A stretch of 64,000 nucleotides of DNA, taken from positions 1 through 64,000 of the forward strand of contig JAZKCZ010000004.1 of NCBI GenBank assembly GCA_040387835.1, in the 5' to 3' direction. Shown one piece after another: positions 33,788 through 41,908 of this stretch. The notes under the pieces are model-generated. The model was not told where the DNA came from and searched no databases. It was given only the letters and a program-made list of their open reading frames with translations. The translations under genes and the position numbers were made by a program. Source of the stretch: Myxococcota bacterium. Lineage in GTDB: Bacteria > Myxococcota > UBA727 > JABDBI01. Each line of letters starts with the position of its first letter. Within the stretch, counting starts at the first letter, position 1.

Positions 33788-34183
33788 ATGCCTGATGCGC
33801 CACTAAAAAAAATATTATACGTTGAAGATGTCGATGACATTAGAGTAATTGGTGAAATCGCCATTGGCATGAATAAAAGCTGGGAAGTGATTTCCAGTTC
33901 ATCCGGAACAGATGCGCTTCAGAAAGCTTCTGAACTGCTGCCCGACCTGATTATTTTGGATGCCATGATGCCGGGTATGGATGGGCTTTCGACCATGAGA
34001 GCCCTCAAAAGCCAAGATATTACTAAAAATATCCCGGTGATCTTCATGACTTCAAAGATCCAGCGTGAAGAAAAGGCGCAATATCTGGCAGAAGGGGCAA
34101 TTGGTGTGATTAGTAAGCCCTTTGAACCGATGGGATTAGCCAAAGAGGTCCAGCAAATTTTTGAGGCCGCGGGCCGGCAATGA
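33788..34183 (+). CDS. single-domain response regulator (CheY-like)
   Basis: This is a receiver domain only. The phosphoacceptor is Asp58 (LDAMMPG), with an acidic pair near the N-terminus (VEDVDD), the conserved Thr in FMTSK and Lys in ISKPFEP. There is no output domain, so it would act by protein contact. ATG 33788 is used. The stop codon overlaps the start of the following kinase gene (ATGA at 34180-34183), so the two are translated together. Confidence 0.92.
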   Translation: MPDAPLKKILYVEDVDDIRVIGEIAIGMNKSWEVISSSSGTDALQKASELLPDLIILDAMMPGMDGLSTMRALKSQDITKNIPVIFMTSKIQREEKAQYLAEGAIGVISKPFEPMGLAKEVQQIFEAAGRQ

Positions 34184-36483
34184 AGGCGCGTCACGTTGTT
34201 ATTGAGGTCATCTTTTTCCTCGTAGCGACTGGCGGGGTGATGATGCTCTACAACGCGATGAATGCGTCTGAAGAGAAGCTGGTTAAACAAATTGTGGCAA
34301 GGCAGGCTGAAAGAATTGACTTGATCCTGGCCAATGAAACTAAAAATAAACTCTCGTCTTTGAAACGTATGGGGCAACGCTGGGAAGCGGCTGGGGGAAT
34401 CCCCAAGGACCTTTGGTTTGAAGACGCAAAGAATTATATTAACTCCATCACGGGCCTTAAAAAAATCGAAAGGCTCGGCATAGATCATGCAGTTATCTGG
34501 AGCATTTCGTCTTCAGACCAAAATGAGCAGGTGCCGGTAGATGAAACCGCCCTGAGCAATGCGGCGCAGTTAAATAGAATGGTCATGACGGCGCCGCTTG
34601 AAGTAGCGCCACATCAAAAGGGATTTATTTTGTATGTGCCACTCAAAATAAACGGCCAAAATGACGGTTTCTTTGAAGCGGTATTTTATACTGATGAGTT
34701 TTTTAAGCATGTTGTTATTGATAGCCTAGCCGACTGGTATGAAGTCAAAGTTTCCTATCAAGGAAATACGGTTTTTGAGAACAAAACGCACGATTCGTTG
34801 GAGAAGAATTTCTCAGTCTCTCAGACATTGAGATGGTATGACGACCAATGGTTGCTAACTTTAATCCCAACGAAAAGTTTTATAGACAGCAATTTTACTA
34901 GGCTTCCTCTGGTAGTACTTTTGGGAGGAATTTTAGTCGTTATCTTGATCTGCCTAGCCTTTCATGCCATGTCGGTCAGCAGGTGGCGTGCAAAACGCCT
35001 GGGTCAGTTAAATCGCTTTAATGAAGATATTATGTCCAGCGCAGTGCATCTAATTATCGCAACTGACTTGGATGGCAAAATACAAGTATTTAACCGAGCG
35101 GCCGAAAGTACCTTGGGTTATCAAGCGGACGAAGTTATCGGCCGTCTTACCCCTGCCATTTGGCATGACAAAGAAGAGATTGTGAAACGCGCGGCTGAGC
35201 TGAGCGAAGAAATGGGCCGCTTCATACCTCCCGGTCCTGAAGTCTTTACTTTTAAAACGATTCAAGAAGGCGTGGAATCGAGAGAGTGGACGTTTATTCG
35301 TAAGGATGGCTCGAAATTCCCTGGCAATCTAATTATGACTGCAAGGCGCAACGAGAAGGGCGGGATCATCGGTTATTTAGGAGTCATCGAAAACATTTCC
35401 GCTCATAAAGAAGCGGAACGCATCAAAAGCGAGTTTATTTCGATTATTAGTCATGAACTCCGTACGCCGCTTACATCCATTCGCGGCTCATTGGGCATTG
35501 TGCTCGGAGACTCAGCGAAGGAACTACCACCGAAAATCTCTACTTTGCTTCAGATTGCCAATAAGAACTGTGAGCGCCTGATTTTACTGATTAACGACAT
35601 CTTGGATATTGACAAGATAGCAGCAGGAAAGATGCGTTTCGATATGCAGGACGTCTCGCTCGCAGACATCACCAAGCAGGCTGTTCAGGTTAATCAGGCC
35701 TATGCAGAAAGGCTTAATGTCCGAATCGAACTTGCGCCTCTAGATGAAAGCATCCGCGTGGTCTTAGATCCAGACCGTTATGTGCAGGTGCTATCAAATC
35801 TATTGTCGAATGCGGCCAAGTTTTCGCCAAGTGGTGGACAGATCGAGGTGCTTTCGGCTGTCGAGGACTCCAAAGTTCGCATCTATGTGCAAGATCACGG
35901 TCCTGGCATTCCTGAAGAGTTTCAATCTAAGATTTTCGGCAAATTTAGTCAGGCTGATTCTTCAGACACACGCGCCAAAGAGGGTACCGGCCTTGGCTTA
36001 CACATTTCTAAACAGATTGTGTCTAAAATGAACGGCAATATTGGCTTCGACACCGAACCTGGCAAAGGAACAACCTTTTGGATCGAATTCGAACGGCTTC
36101 AGTATACTGCAGGCGCAGAAACTTCTTTGCCGCGCATACTGCACATTGAAGATGACATTGATTTCACCCGCATTATTTCGTTAGCCTTAAACGGAACGGC
36201 TGAGCTGGTCAGGGCAACCTCTCTGCGGCAAGCTGAGTATTACTTAAGAAAGCAGCATTTTGACCTAATTATCCTAGACGTTGGCATGCCCGATGGATCC
36301 GGCATCGATTTGCTTGATCAATTAGACAGCATTGTCTCAGAGCCTTTGCCTGTGGTTATTCTGTCTGCCGACACGGTCATGCCAGAAGTACAAAGGCAGG
36401 TGGCCGCTTCCATCGTAAAGGCCAAAATGTCCGAAGCCAAAATCATCGACATCATTAAGAATATTTTGAAAGAGCGTGTATAA
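34180..36483 (+). CDS. hybrid sensor histidine kinase
   Basis: This 767-residue membrane kinase has two membrane helices (about 7-25 and 246-266) around a periplasmic sensor region. A PAS domain follows (about 285-405, ATDLDGKIQVFNRAAE). The HisKA H-box is SHELRTPL with His425. The HATPase domain has NLLSNAAKFSP, DHGPGIP and GTGLGLHIS. A C-terminal receiver carries Asp700 (LDVGMPDG). It overlaps the preceding response regulator gene by 4 bases, suggesting a relay in which the kinase or its receiver passes phosphate to that regulator. The signal is unknown. Confidence 0.94.
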   Translation: MKARHVVIEVIFFLVATGGVMMLYNAMNASEEKLVKQIVARQAERIDLILANETKNKLSSLKRMGQRWEAAGGIPKDLWFEDAKNYINSITGLKKIERLGIDHAVIWSISSSDQNEQVPVDETALSNAAQLNRMVMTAPLEVAPHQKGFILYVPLKINGQNDGFFEAVFYTDEFFKHVVIDSLADWYEVKVSYQGNTVFENKTHDSLEKNFSVSQTLRWYDDQWLLTLIPTKSFIDSNFTRLPLVVLLGGILVVILICLAFHAMSVSRWRAKRLGQLNRFNEDIMSSAVHLIIATDLDGKIQVFNRAAESTLGYQADEVIGRLTPAIWHDKEEIVKRAAELSEEMGRFIPPGPEVFTFKTIQEGVESREWTFIRKDGSKFPGNLIMTARRNEKGGIIGYLGVIENISAHKEAERIKSEFISIISHELRTPLTSIRGSLGIVLGDSAKELPPKISTLLQIANKNCERLILLINDILDIDKIAAGKMRFDMQDVSLADITKQAVQVNQAYAERLNVRIELAPLDESIRVVLDPDRYVQVLSNLLSNAAKFSPSGGQIEVLSAVEDSKVRIYVQDHGPGIPEEFQSKIFGKFSQADSSDTRAKEGTGLGLHISKQIVSKMNGNIGFDTEPGKGTTFWIEFERLQYTAGAETSLPRILHIEDDIDFTRIISLALNGTAELVRATSLRQAEYYLRKQHFDLIILDVGMPDGSGIDLLDQLDSIVSEPLPVVILSADTVMPEVQRQVAASIVKAKMSEAKIIDIIKNILKERV

Positions 36484-36544
36484 TTCTTATGGAGCAGGGC
36501 GCAACGGATTGCAAAATGTCTCGATTTGTATTATGTTTGAATAC

Positions 36545-36805
36545 ATGGCGCATACAAATATTATGACCGTTAGATTGGATGCTGCGCTCTTGACCGCATT
36601 GAAAGAGCGAGCTCGGCATGTGGGTAGGAGTGTGTCAGCAGAAGTCACGCAGATGATTAAACAACAAGTGGCGCCTGCTACAGGAGACTTTCACCCTGTT
36701 TTAAAAAGCGAGGGGATGTTTAGCCAATTCGAAGCTCCCACGCTGGAAGAATTAGGCGATTTGCGAAGGACCTACACGCAAAATATTGGCACTTGGTTGC
36801 CATGA
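36545..36805 (+). CDS. ribbon-helix-helix antitoxin (FitA-like)
   Basis: ATG 36545 gives an 87-residue protein. The N-terminal ribbon-helix-helix DNA-binding motif is MTVRLDAALLTALKERA then GRSVSAEVTQMI. This is typical of antitoxins partnered with PIN toxins, which repress their own operon. The C-terminal part (LEELGDLRRTY) would bind the toxin. Its stop overlaps the toxin start (ATGA). Confidence 0.82.
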   Translation: MAHTNIMTVRLDAALLTALKERARHVGRSVSAEVTQMIKQQVAPATGDFHPVLKSEGMFSQFEAPTLEELGDLRRTYTQNIGTWLP

Positions 36806-37197
36806 AACAAGTCGTTTTGGACACTCATGCGCTTATTTGGCATCTTACTGCCCCGAAGCGATTGGGGAAAGCGGCCCATCGAGCCATGACTCAAGTAGAT
36901 GCAGGTAAAGCAATTGCAATTATTCCTGCTATTGTAGCTGTGGAGTTAGCCCTTATCAGAGAAGCCGGACGACGGGTGCCTGGGCCTCCAGAGTTGGAAT
37001 CTCTTGTGAAGCAGCATCCTGGCTTTCGAATTCAATCGATTGACTTGGCACACGCCATTGAGTTTATGCTGTTGGGCTCATTAAAAGATCCTTTTGACCG
37101 GCTGATTGTTGCCACGGCTCGTGTCTCTGGGATACCGCTATTGACCGCAGATGAGCGAATTACCAATTCAAGTCTTATTCAAACGATTTGGGATTAG
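36802..37197 (+). CDS. PIN-domain toxin (VapC-like)
   Basis: This 131-residue PIN ribonuclease carries the acidic active-site residues Asp7 (VLDTHALIW), Glu48 (VAVELALI), Asp96 and Asp99 (KDPFDRLI), and Asp117 (LTADERI). VapC toxins cut initiator tRNA or rRNA when their antitoxin is lost. ATG 36802 overlaps the antitoxin stop by 4 bases, the usual TA layout. Its 3' end overlaps the convergent recX-like gene by 23 bases. Confidence 0.9.
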   Translation: MKQVVLDTHALIWHLTAPKRLGKAAHRAMTQVDAGKAIAIIPAIVAVELALIREAGRRVPGPPELESLVKQHPGFRIQSIDLAHAIEFMLLGSLKDPFDRLIVATARVSGIPLLTADERITNSSLIQTIWD

Positions 37198-37666
37198 GTC
37201 TAGCATTGATGCGCCGCACAATATCAAACGAATAACCATTGCGCAGCAGCATTTGGCTGGCTCTTAGAGCAATCTTCGGGTCGTTTGCTGCGCCTGGGTA
37301 TTTGCGCTCGATCAATCGCCGAGCGGTATCTTCTTCGCTGACGTTCGTTGCTTCTTGAAGCAAGGCTTTGATTTGCTGCACGGAAAGCTGAATGCCTTTT
37401 TCGTTCAGCTTGCTACGTATCCATAACGCACCTTTGCCGCGCAGCGCTTGAGCGCGCACCCATAGCCCGGCGTAGCGCTCGTCATTAATGAAGTTAGACG
37501 CAACCATCTCTTCACAAACGGCGCGGGCTATATCCTTTGCGTAGCCTTTTTTGTAGAGATAGGTCATTAAATCCGCGGATGACGTTTCGCGGCGGCTGCA
37601 CCTGTCCATAGCGGCACTTCTGGCTGTTTTGAATTCGGGGGTCATTTGACGGATGGTAAATATCAC
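37175..37666 (-). CDS. recX: RecX family regulatory protein
   Basis: The 163-residue protein follows the three-helix repeat pattern of RecX: SSADLMTYLYKKGY, then FINDERYAGLWVRAQALRGKG, SKLNEKGI, and the later DTARRLIERKY. RecX binds RecA filaments and limits recombination. The first codon is GTG 37666; ATG 37645 is an alternative and neither has a good ribosome binding site. No recA is adjacent in this window. Confidence 0.9.
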   Translation of the reverse strand: MIFTIRQMTPEFKTARSAAMDRCSRRETSSADLMTYLYKKGYAKDIARAVCEEMVASNFINDERYAGLWVRAQALRGKGALWIRSKLNEKGIQLSVQQIKALLQEATNVSEEDTARRLIERKYPGAANDPKIALRASQMLLRNGYSFDIVRRINARPNPKSFE

Positions 37667-37686
37667 CTTATTGGCCGCGAATCACC

Positions 37687-38052
37687 ATGAAGTTAATATT
37701 ATTTTTGCTCTCGTTCAATCTTTTGGCAGCTGAATTTCAGGATTCCGACCTAGGGTCCGGCATTCTTAAGCATTATCAGTTACTGCTGTGTGCAAAATGC
37801 CACTTACAAGGTTGTGACATCGAAAAGCCAAAGGCTTCAGACATTCGATTGCTAATGGCAGAACAGGGAAACGAAAGATACTGGCATCGTAAGCTGCCAG
37901 TATCTCTGTTCGAAGCAGACGGATACTTTGCAAAAAATTACTTGGCTGCTCATTGTTCGGCTACAGATCTGCGCAACAGTCAACTGAATTGGTCTGGCGT
38001 AGACATCCATCCTGTGTCTGAGCCCTGCAAAAGAATCTTGGAAAGAATGTAG
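37687..38052 (+). CDS. small secreted protein with a CXXCH motif
   Basis: A signal peptide (MKLILFLLSFNLLAA) precedes a 106-residue mature protein with six Cys. LLCAKCHLQGC near residue 36 has a CXXCH pattern, the attachment motif for c-type heme, but no distal Met or other cytochrome features are clear. Helical and acidic segments follow. It may be a short cytochrome c-like or just a disulfide-rich protein. The gene diverges from recX. Confidence 0.7.
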   Translation: MKLILFLLSFNLLAAEFQDSDLGSGILKHYQLLLCAKCHLQGCDIEKPKASDIRLLMAEQGNERYWHRKLPVSLFEADGYFAKNYLAAHCSATDLRNSQLNWSGVDIHPVSEPCKRILERM

Positions 38053-38112
38053 GACGTGAGGACACGCCTACATCTATTTGACATTTGATTAATATTAAAT
38101 AGTCATTTTGAA

Positions 38113-39363
38113 ATGAAATATATACTGACGCTTGCGTTGTTTTCTGTATCGATATTTGCCAATCCACAAGTCGCTGCAAGTAAGAAAGAAGATACGTCGT
38201 CTGCTTTTTTGCTGGGTGGAATTTATGAAGCCAGTCTAGCTGGTGGCAGTGTTTACTTGTGTTCTAAAATCTTGTCTTCGTCGGCTTTGAATGCTGCTGG
38301 CATAATTGTTGCTCCTCCAATCATCCTTGGCATGCACGCTGTTAATGTGGCGGATGGCATCGAAGAAATCATCAGTTGGCAAACCGGTCATGTGCCGTAT
38401 GTTCGGCGTGTTAATGGTTATAACCCTTTGTTGATTCCAGGGTACTTGGTTTCGACGGTTTTGGATTATCTCGCTTTGCCAAGATATTTGAGCCAGGCGA
38501 AAAGCGCGGCTTTCGACTCTGGTCGGCAAGCAATGGCTAAAAACCTCGTTTTGGTACGAGCTGCCGTATCTGCGGTTGCGATTTATCAGTCTTCTTCACT
38601 GCTGAAGTCCAAAAGTAACGCTGTTGTGCGAAGTTCAGATGGGCTATTTAGAGTTTGCAATGATGCTCTAAATGGTGTGTCCAGAGACTTGATTGCTTTA
38701 ACGATGAGGCATGCGAAACTGACCTCGAAAACATCTGCGCTTACAGGACAGCCTCAGCGAGCGACCTCTCCTCGTCTTCATCTTGCGATGGCGATGTCTC
38801 CACACTTGCGCCCAAGATTGCTATCGATGGGACTTAAACCTTTGAACCCTTTAGCCCTTAAAGCCTTAGAAATTCTAGCGGCGAAAAGTCGTAACTCTGC
38901 TGCTTTACTTATCGGTTCTGTTCATAATGCAGTAATCCTGCCTTTTGCCTATGCAATGGCTACTAATGACGAAAAGTCTTCTTTAATAAGTTCCGGTTAT
39001 AAAATAGTAGATGAAGATATTGTCAGTCTTATTTCCTATGCAGTTCCCCGTTTAACAATCGGCTCTCAGTTAGAATGGTTTGCCAATTTACTTGCTGAAG
39101 GAAAGTGGACGGAGGCTTATCAATTTGTGACCAAAACATTTTCTAAAGAAGATGTAGTATCTGTGATCAACGTTGACCTGGATCGGCGACGTGAATTTGC
39201 TGTAGTTAACTTAGATCCGCATCGTGAATTTGATGGGGTATTTGTTGCTTTCGATCGGCATAACGGTAATGGTGAGCCGGATAGCGCCGATGTCACAGAC
39301 GGGGCTGGTGCAGCTAGAACTGGGGTTAGACTACGTCGACACGCACCGCTTTCAGATGGTTAG
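38113..39363 (+). CDS. large secreted protein, paralog of the 2970-4262 product
   Basis: This 416-residue product with a signal peptide (MKYILTLALFSVSIFANPQVAA) shares its first domain with the 2970-4262 protein: YEASLAGGSV, LNAAG, VNVAD followed by EE, TGH, NPLL and LDYLALPRYL. The middle part shares the HL(A/V).AL/M and EVLA/EILA-like patterns weakly. The C-terminal part is polar with FDRHN and Asp-rich repeats (NVDLDRRR, NLDPHREF). Function unknown. Two copies 35 kb apart indicate an older duplication. Confidence 0.82.
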   Translation: MKYILTLALFSVSIFANPQVAASKKEDTSSAFLLGGIYEASLAGGSVYLCSKILSSSALNAAGIIVAPPIILGMHAVNVADGIEEIISWQTGHVPYVRRVNGYNPLLIPGYLVSTVLDYLALPRYLSQAKSAAFDSGRQAMAKNLVLVRAAVSAVAIYQSSSLLKSKSNAVVRSSDGLFRVCNDALNGVSRDLIALTMRHAKLTSKTSALTGQPQRATSPRLHLAMAMSPHLRPRLLSMGLKPLNPLALKALEILAAKSRNSAALLIGSVHNAVILPFAYAMATNDEKSSLISSGYKIVDEDIVSLISYAVPRLTIGSQLEWFANLLAEGKWTEAYQFVTKTFSKEDVVSVINVDLDRRREFAVVNLDPHREFDGVFVAFDRHNGNGEPDSADVTDGAGAARTGVRLRRHAPLSDG

Positions 39364-39408
39364 TTCAGGCGTTGAATTCATTTGGATTTGATACTATTCC
39401 CGTAAGCC

Positions 39409-39864
39409 ATGAGATTTGTTCAAGTGGTTTGCGGGATTCTTTTTGGGTATAGCCTTTTAGCTGGAAATTTTACGGATCATCTGGCGACTTTCGGTCCAGA
39501 GATGAGCGATTCCCAAAAAATTGACGCGCTTCGATCTCATTTGCGGTTGCATTTTTCGCTCTCTGGTAATGTAGAAGTTCAAGAGTTGGCTAATTGGCTT
39601 TATGTTAACTTAGGAACGATACAGCCTTCGCCAATGGCATTCGCTGCCATACTCGATATGGGGATGAACCCAAGCTCAATTCCTGTTGTCCCGACTGGCC
39701 CAGTACGCCTGGCTCTTACTTCTCTTTCCCGAAATGGTGAGCTGCTCCCGTATGTACGAAGCGACTTTAGGATCTTGACCCTTCCTACCGAGTTGGCCAA
39801 AGAAATACGTCGTATTATCCAGTTATGGCAGGCTTCGCGGGGACGTGAAAATTTAGCTCAATAA
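39409..39864 (+). CDS. small secreted protein, unrecognised
   Basis: A signal peptide (MRFVQVVCGILFGYSLLAGN) precedes about 130 residues with helical and Leu-rich segments (MSDSQKIDALRSHLRLHFSL). No Cys occurs after the signal. The 3' end overlaps the convergent PI-PLC-like gene by 50 bases. No family recognised. Confidence 0.7.
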   Translation: MRFVQVVCGILFGYSLLAGNFTDHLATFGPEMSDSQKIDALRSHLRLHFSLSGNVEVQELANWLYVNLGTIQPSPMAFAAILDMGMNPSSIPVVPTGPVRLALTSLSRNGELLPYVRSDFRILTLPTELAKEIRRIIQLWQASRGRENLAQ

Positions 39865-40864
39865 TTTTTTGAATAAGCTCGTCAGATGGCGCATCCGAGC
39901 TGATAATATTGACTGATTTTAGTTCTCTCGATGCGTTGTTGATATACTCGATTGAAGCTCTGTTCATGAGTTCTGACCATTCGATGAGGCTGTCTGGCGT
40001 GTCGCATTCGGCGGCATAGCCGACGATGGCCGCGATAAGGGAGTCTTGGGTTGGGGTAACCGTGAAGAATACTAGATTCAATTGATTGCCGGATTCAAGT
40101 TCCTGAATATAATCAACGATTCGATCGAGCGATTCGGTCGTGTTTTGGGAGTTTGGCCAGTAGGTATTGAAAGCATTTGTTGGCCAGATGGCGCGACGAG
40201 GTCTTTGAGGGTCAAGCGTTGTGCTCCAAAGTATTTGGTATTTTTTGGCGAGCAAATCTCTCATGGTTAGTGTTTGGTTGAAGGTGAATTTGTTTAAACG
40301 TGGCACGAGTAAACTTGACAAAGTTATTTCGATTTTATCTAGAGCCTGCTCTTGATAGGGCTGGTGGTTTTCGCTGTGTTCCGCGTCCGGCTGCATCTGT
40401 ACCAGTAAAAGTTCAGTGGGGTGGACCTTTAAAAAGGCTTGTATTTGCTCCAGAGCGGAATCGAGTGGAATGCTCGCAATACTGTGTGCCAAGTAAAATG
40501 CTTTGAGCGCTTGGTTATAAAATATCCTTAAATCAAGCGCGCGCACGCCTTGTTCGAGCTGCTGCATGAGCGTCAGCTTCTGCGTGAGGGTGGTGCGCTG
40601 AATGAGGCCTGCGATAATAGGTTCTCGGCGGGCGATGTTGATGGCCCAGTTCATCATGGGTGTCTTTAGGCTGGGTGTTGCTGAAAGATTAAAATAATAG
40701 GCAGCGCTGTCATGGGAGCCGGGTAGGTGAATCTGATTCAGAGGCCGGCTTTTAATACTGTCTGGGAGGTCTCGCATCCAATCTGCCTGGCATTTGCCTT
40801 CGTAATATTGGCAGGTGGCATAGGTAGGTAAGCTTAAGAAGACTAGAAGAATCAAGAGGCGCAT
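39815..40864 (-). CDS. secreted PI-PLC X-domain-like phospholipase
   Basis: ATG 40864 gives a clean signal peptide (MRLLILLVFLSLPTYA). The X-domain signature of phosphatidylinositol-specific phospholipase C is present: IHLPGSHDSAAY (His51, Asp52), LEQGVRALDLRI (Asp111, Arg113) and FYLAHSIASIPL (second catalytic His127). Such secreted enzymes cleave phosphatidylinositol or GPI anchors, lipids that most bacteria lack, and act on eukaryotic membranes. About 350 residues in all. Catalysis is inferred from conserved residues. Confidence 0.86.
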   Translation of the reverse strand: MRLLILLVFLSLPTYATCQYYEGKCQADWMRDLPDSIKSRPLNQIHLPGSHDSAAYYFNLSATPSLKTPMMNWAINIARREPIIAGLIQRTTLTQKLTLMQQLEQGVRALDLRIFYNQALKAFYLAHSIASIPLDSALEQIQAFLKVHPTELLLVQMQPDAEHSENHQPYQEQALDKIEITLSSLLVPRLNKFTFNQTLTMRDLLAKKYQILWSTTLDPQRPRRAIWPTNAFNTYWPNSQNTTESLDRIVDYIQELESGNQLNLVFFTVTPTQDSLIAAIVGYAAECDTPDSLIEWSELMNRASIEYINNASRELKSVNIISSDAPSDELIQKIIELNFHVPAKPAITG

Positions 40865-40906
40865 GGGAGGAATAATAACTATTAAAAAGGTGCTCTTACT
40901 CCACGC

Positions 40907-41344
40907 ATGCGTACCATCACTTTTCACTTGTTTTCTCTGATTTTGATTCTAGGTCCGGCAAAAGGGAGTCATGCTGATGCTGGTAACGCCACTTGCATGG
41001 CGGTGGTGCAGGAAGCTGTAGAGACTGTGCGTCATTTAAGCGATATTGTGGCAGATATCAGCGCGCAAGTTCCATCCATGTTGAAGACGATCGAAGATAT
41101 TAGAGTGCAAGTTGCTGAGACCACTAAATTGGTTGAGAGCCGGACGGAGTCAGCTTATTTGGCTGGAACTTTTGCGCTGGCTACCTTTGCAGCGGTAATT
41201 GTGGGGATGGGAACCATTGGCGTTTGGAAAATGGTGACAACGAGGATTGCTGGCTATTGGGTGAGGTCTCACCCGAACCAGGCCTTACATGGGCCGGATA
41301 GCCCTCTTGGCAATGGTCAACGGCTGCAAAATCGGCTACCTTAA
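40907..41344 (+). CDS. small exported coiled-coil membrane protein
   Basis: The signal peptide MRTITFHLFSLILILGPAKGSHA is followed by a helical segment (about 30-80, HLSDIVADISAQVPSML region) with coiled-coil character. A membrane helix (about 85-107, GTFALATFAAVIVGMGTIGV) and a basic tail come next. No family is recognised. The gene is divergent from the PI-PLC-like gene, with starts 42 bases apart, and lies 6 bases before ruvC. Confidence 0.7.
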   Translation: MRTITFHLFSLILILGPAKGSHADAGNATCMAVVQEAVETVRHLSDIVADISAQVPSMLKTIEDIRVQVAETTKLVESRTESAYLAGTFALATFAAVIVGMGTIGVWKMVTTRIAGYWVRSHPNQALHGPDSPLGNGQRLQNRLP

Positions 41345-41350
41345 GCGCCA

Positions 41351-41908
41351 ATGCGGCGTATTATTGGCATAGATCCCGGTTCGCGAAAAACCGGTGTGGG
41401 TATCATTGACTATGATATTGCACAAAGAAAAATTCACTTGGTTCATGCCACGGTGTTGCGCCTTGATTTGGAGACAGAACTGCATACACGACTTGGCGAG
41501 CTGGCCGAGCGGTTGCAATCAGTATTAGAGCTTTATCAGCCGCATCATGCTGTCTTGGAAGATGTATTTTCGGGTGAGCATCCCCGTGCAGCGTTGATTT
41601 TAGGTCAAGCGCGTGGCGCTTGTCTCGCCATGCTGGGCCTCAAAAAAATTGAAGTCACGGCGATGGCTCCCCGAAAAGTAAAACAGGCTATGACTGGCAC
41701 AGGCAGTGCGAGCAAAGATCAAGTGGGCGAGATGGTTCGCGTATTATTAAAGCTCGATAAAAAGCCTGCTGAGGACGCTGGCGATGCGCTGGCTTTGGCG
41801 ATGTCTCATTTGCTGGCACCGGAAGGTTTAAAGATCCCGCGCGTTAGTGCGAAGAAATCCCGAGACGGGTTAATGGCGCTTGCGCAGGCTCAAGGTCTGC
41901 TGAAATAA
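41351..41908 (+). CDS. ruvC: crossover junction endodeoxyribonuclease RuvC
   Basis: This 185-residue protein is of normal RuvC length. The catalytic acidic residues are in place: Asp8 (GIDPGSRKTG), Glu70 (LEDVF), Asp142 and Asp145 (AEDAGDALALAMSH). The ILGQARGACLAM block is typical. RuvC resolves Holliday junctions with RuvAB, neither of which is seen here. The 3' end overlaps the convergent ClC gene by 39 bases. Confidence 0.97.
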   Translation: MRRIIGIDPGSRKTGVGIIDYDIAQRKIHLVHATVLRLDLETELHTRLGELAERLQSVLELYQPHHAVLEDVFSGEHPRAALILGQARGACLAMLGLKKIEVTAMAPRKVKQAMTGTGSASKDQVGEMVRVLLKLDKKPAEDAGDALALAMSHLLAPEGLKIPRVSAKKSRDGLMALAQAQGLLK

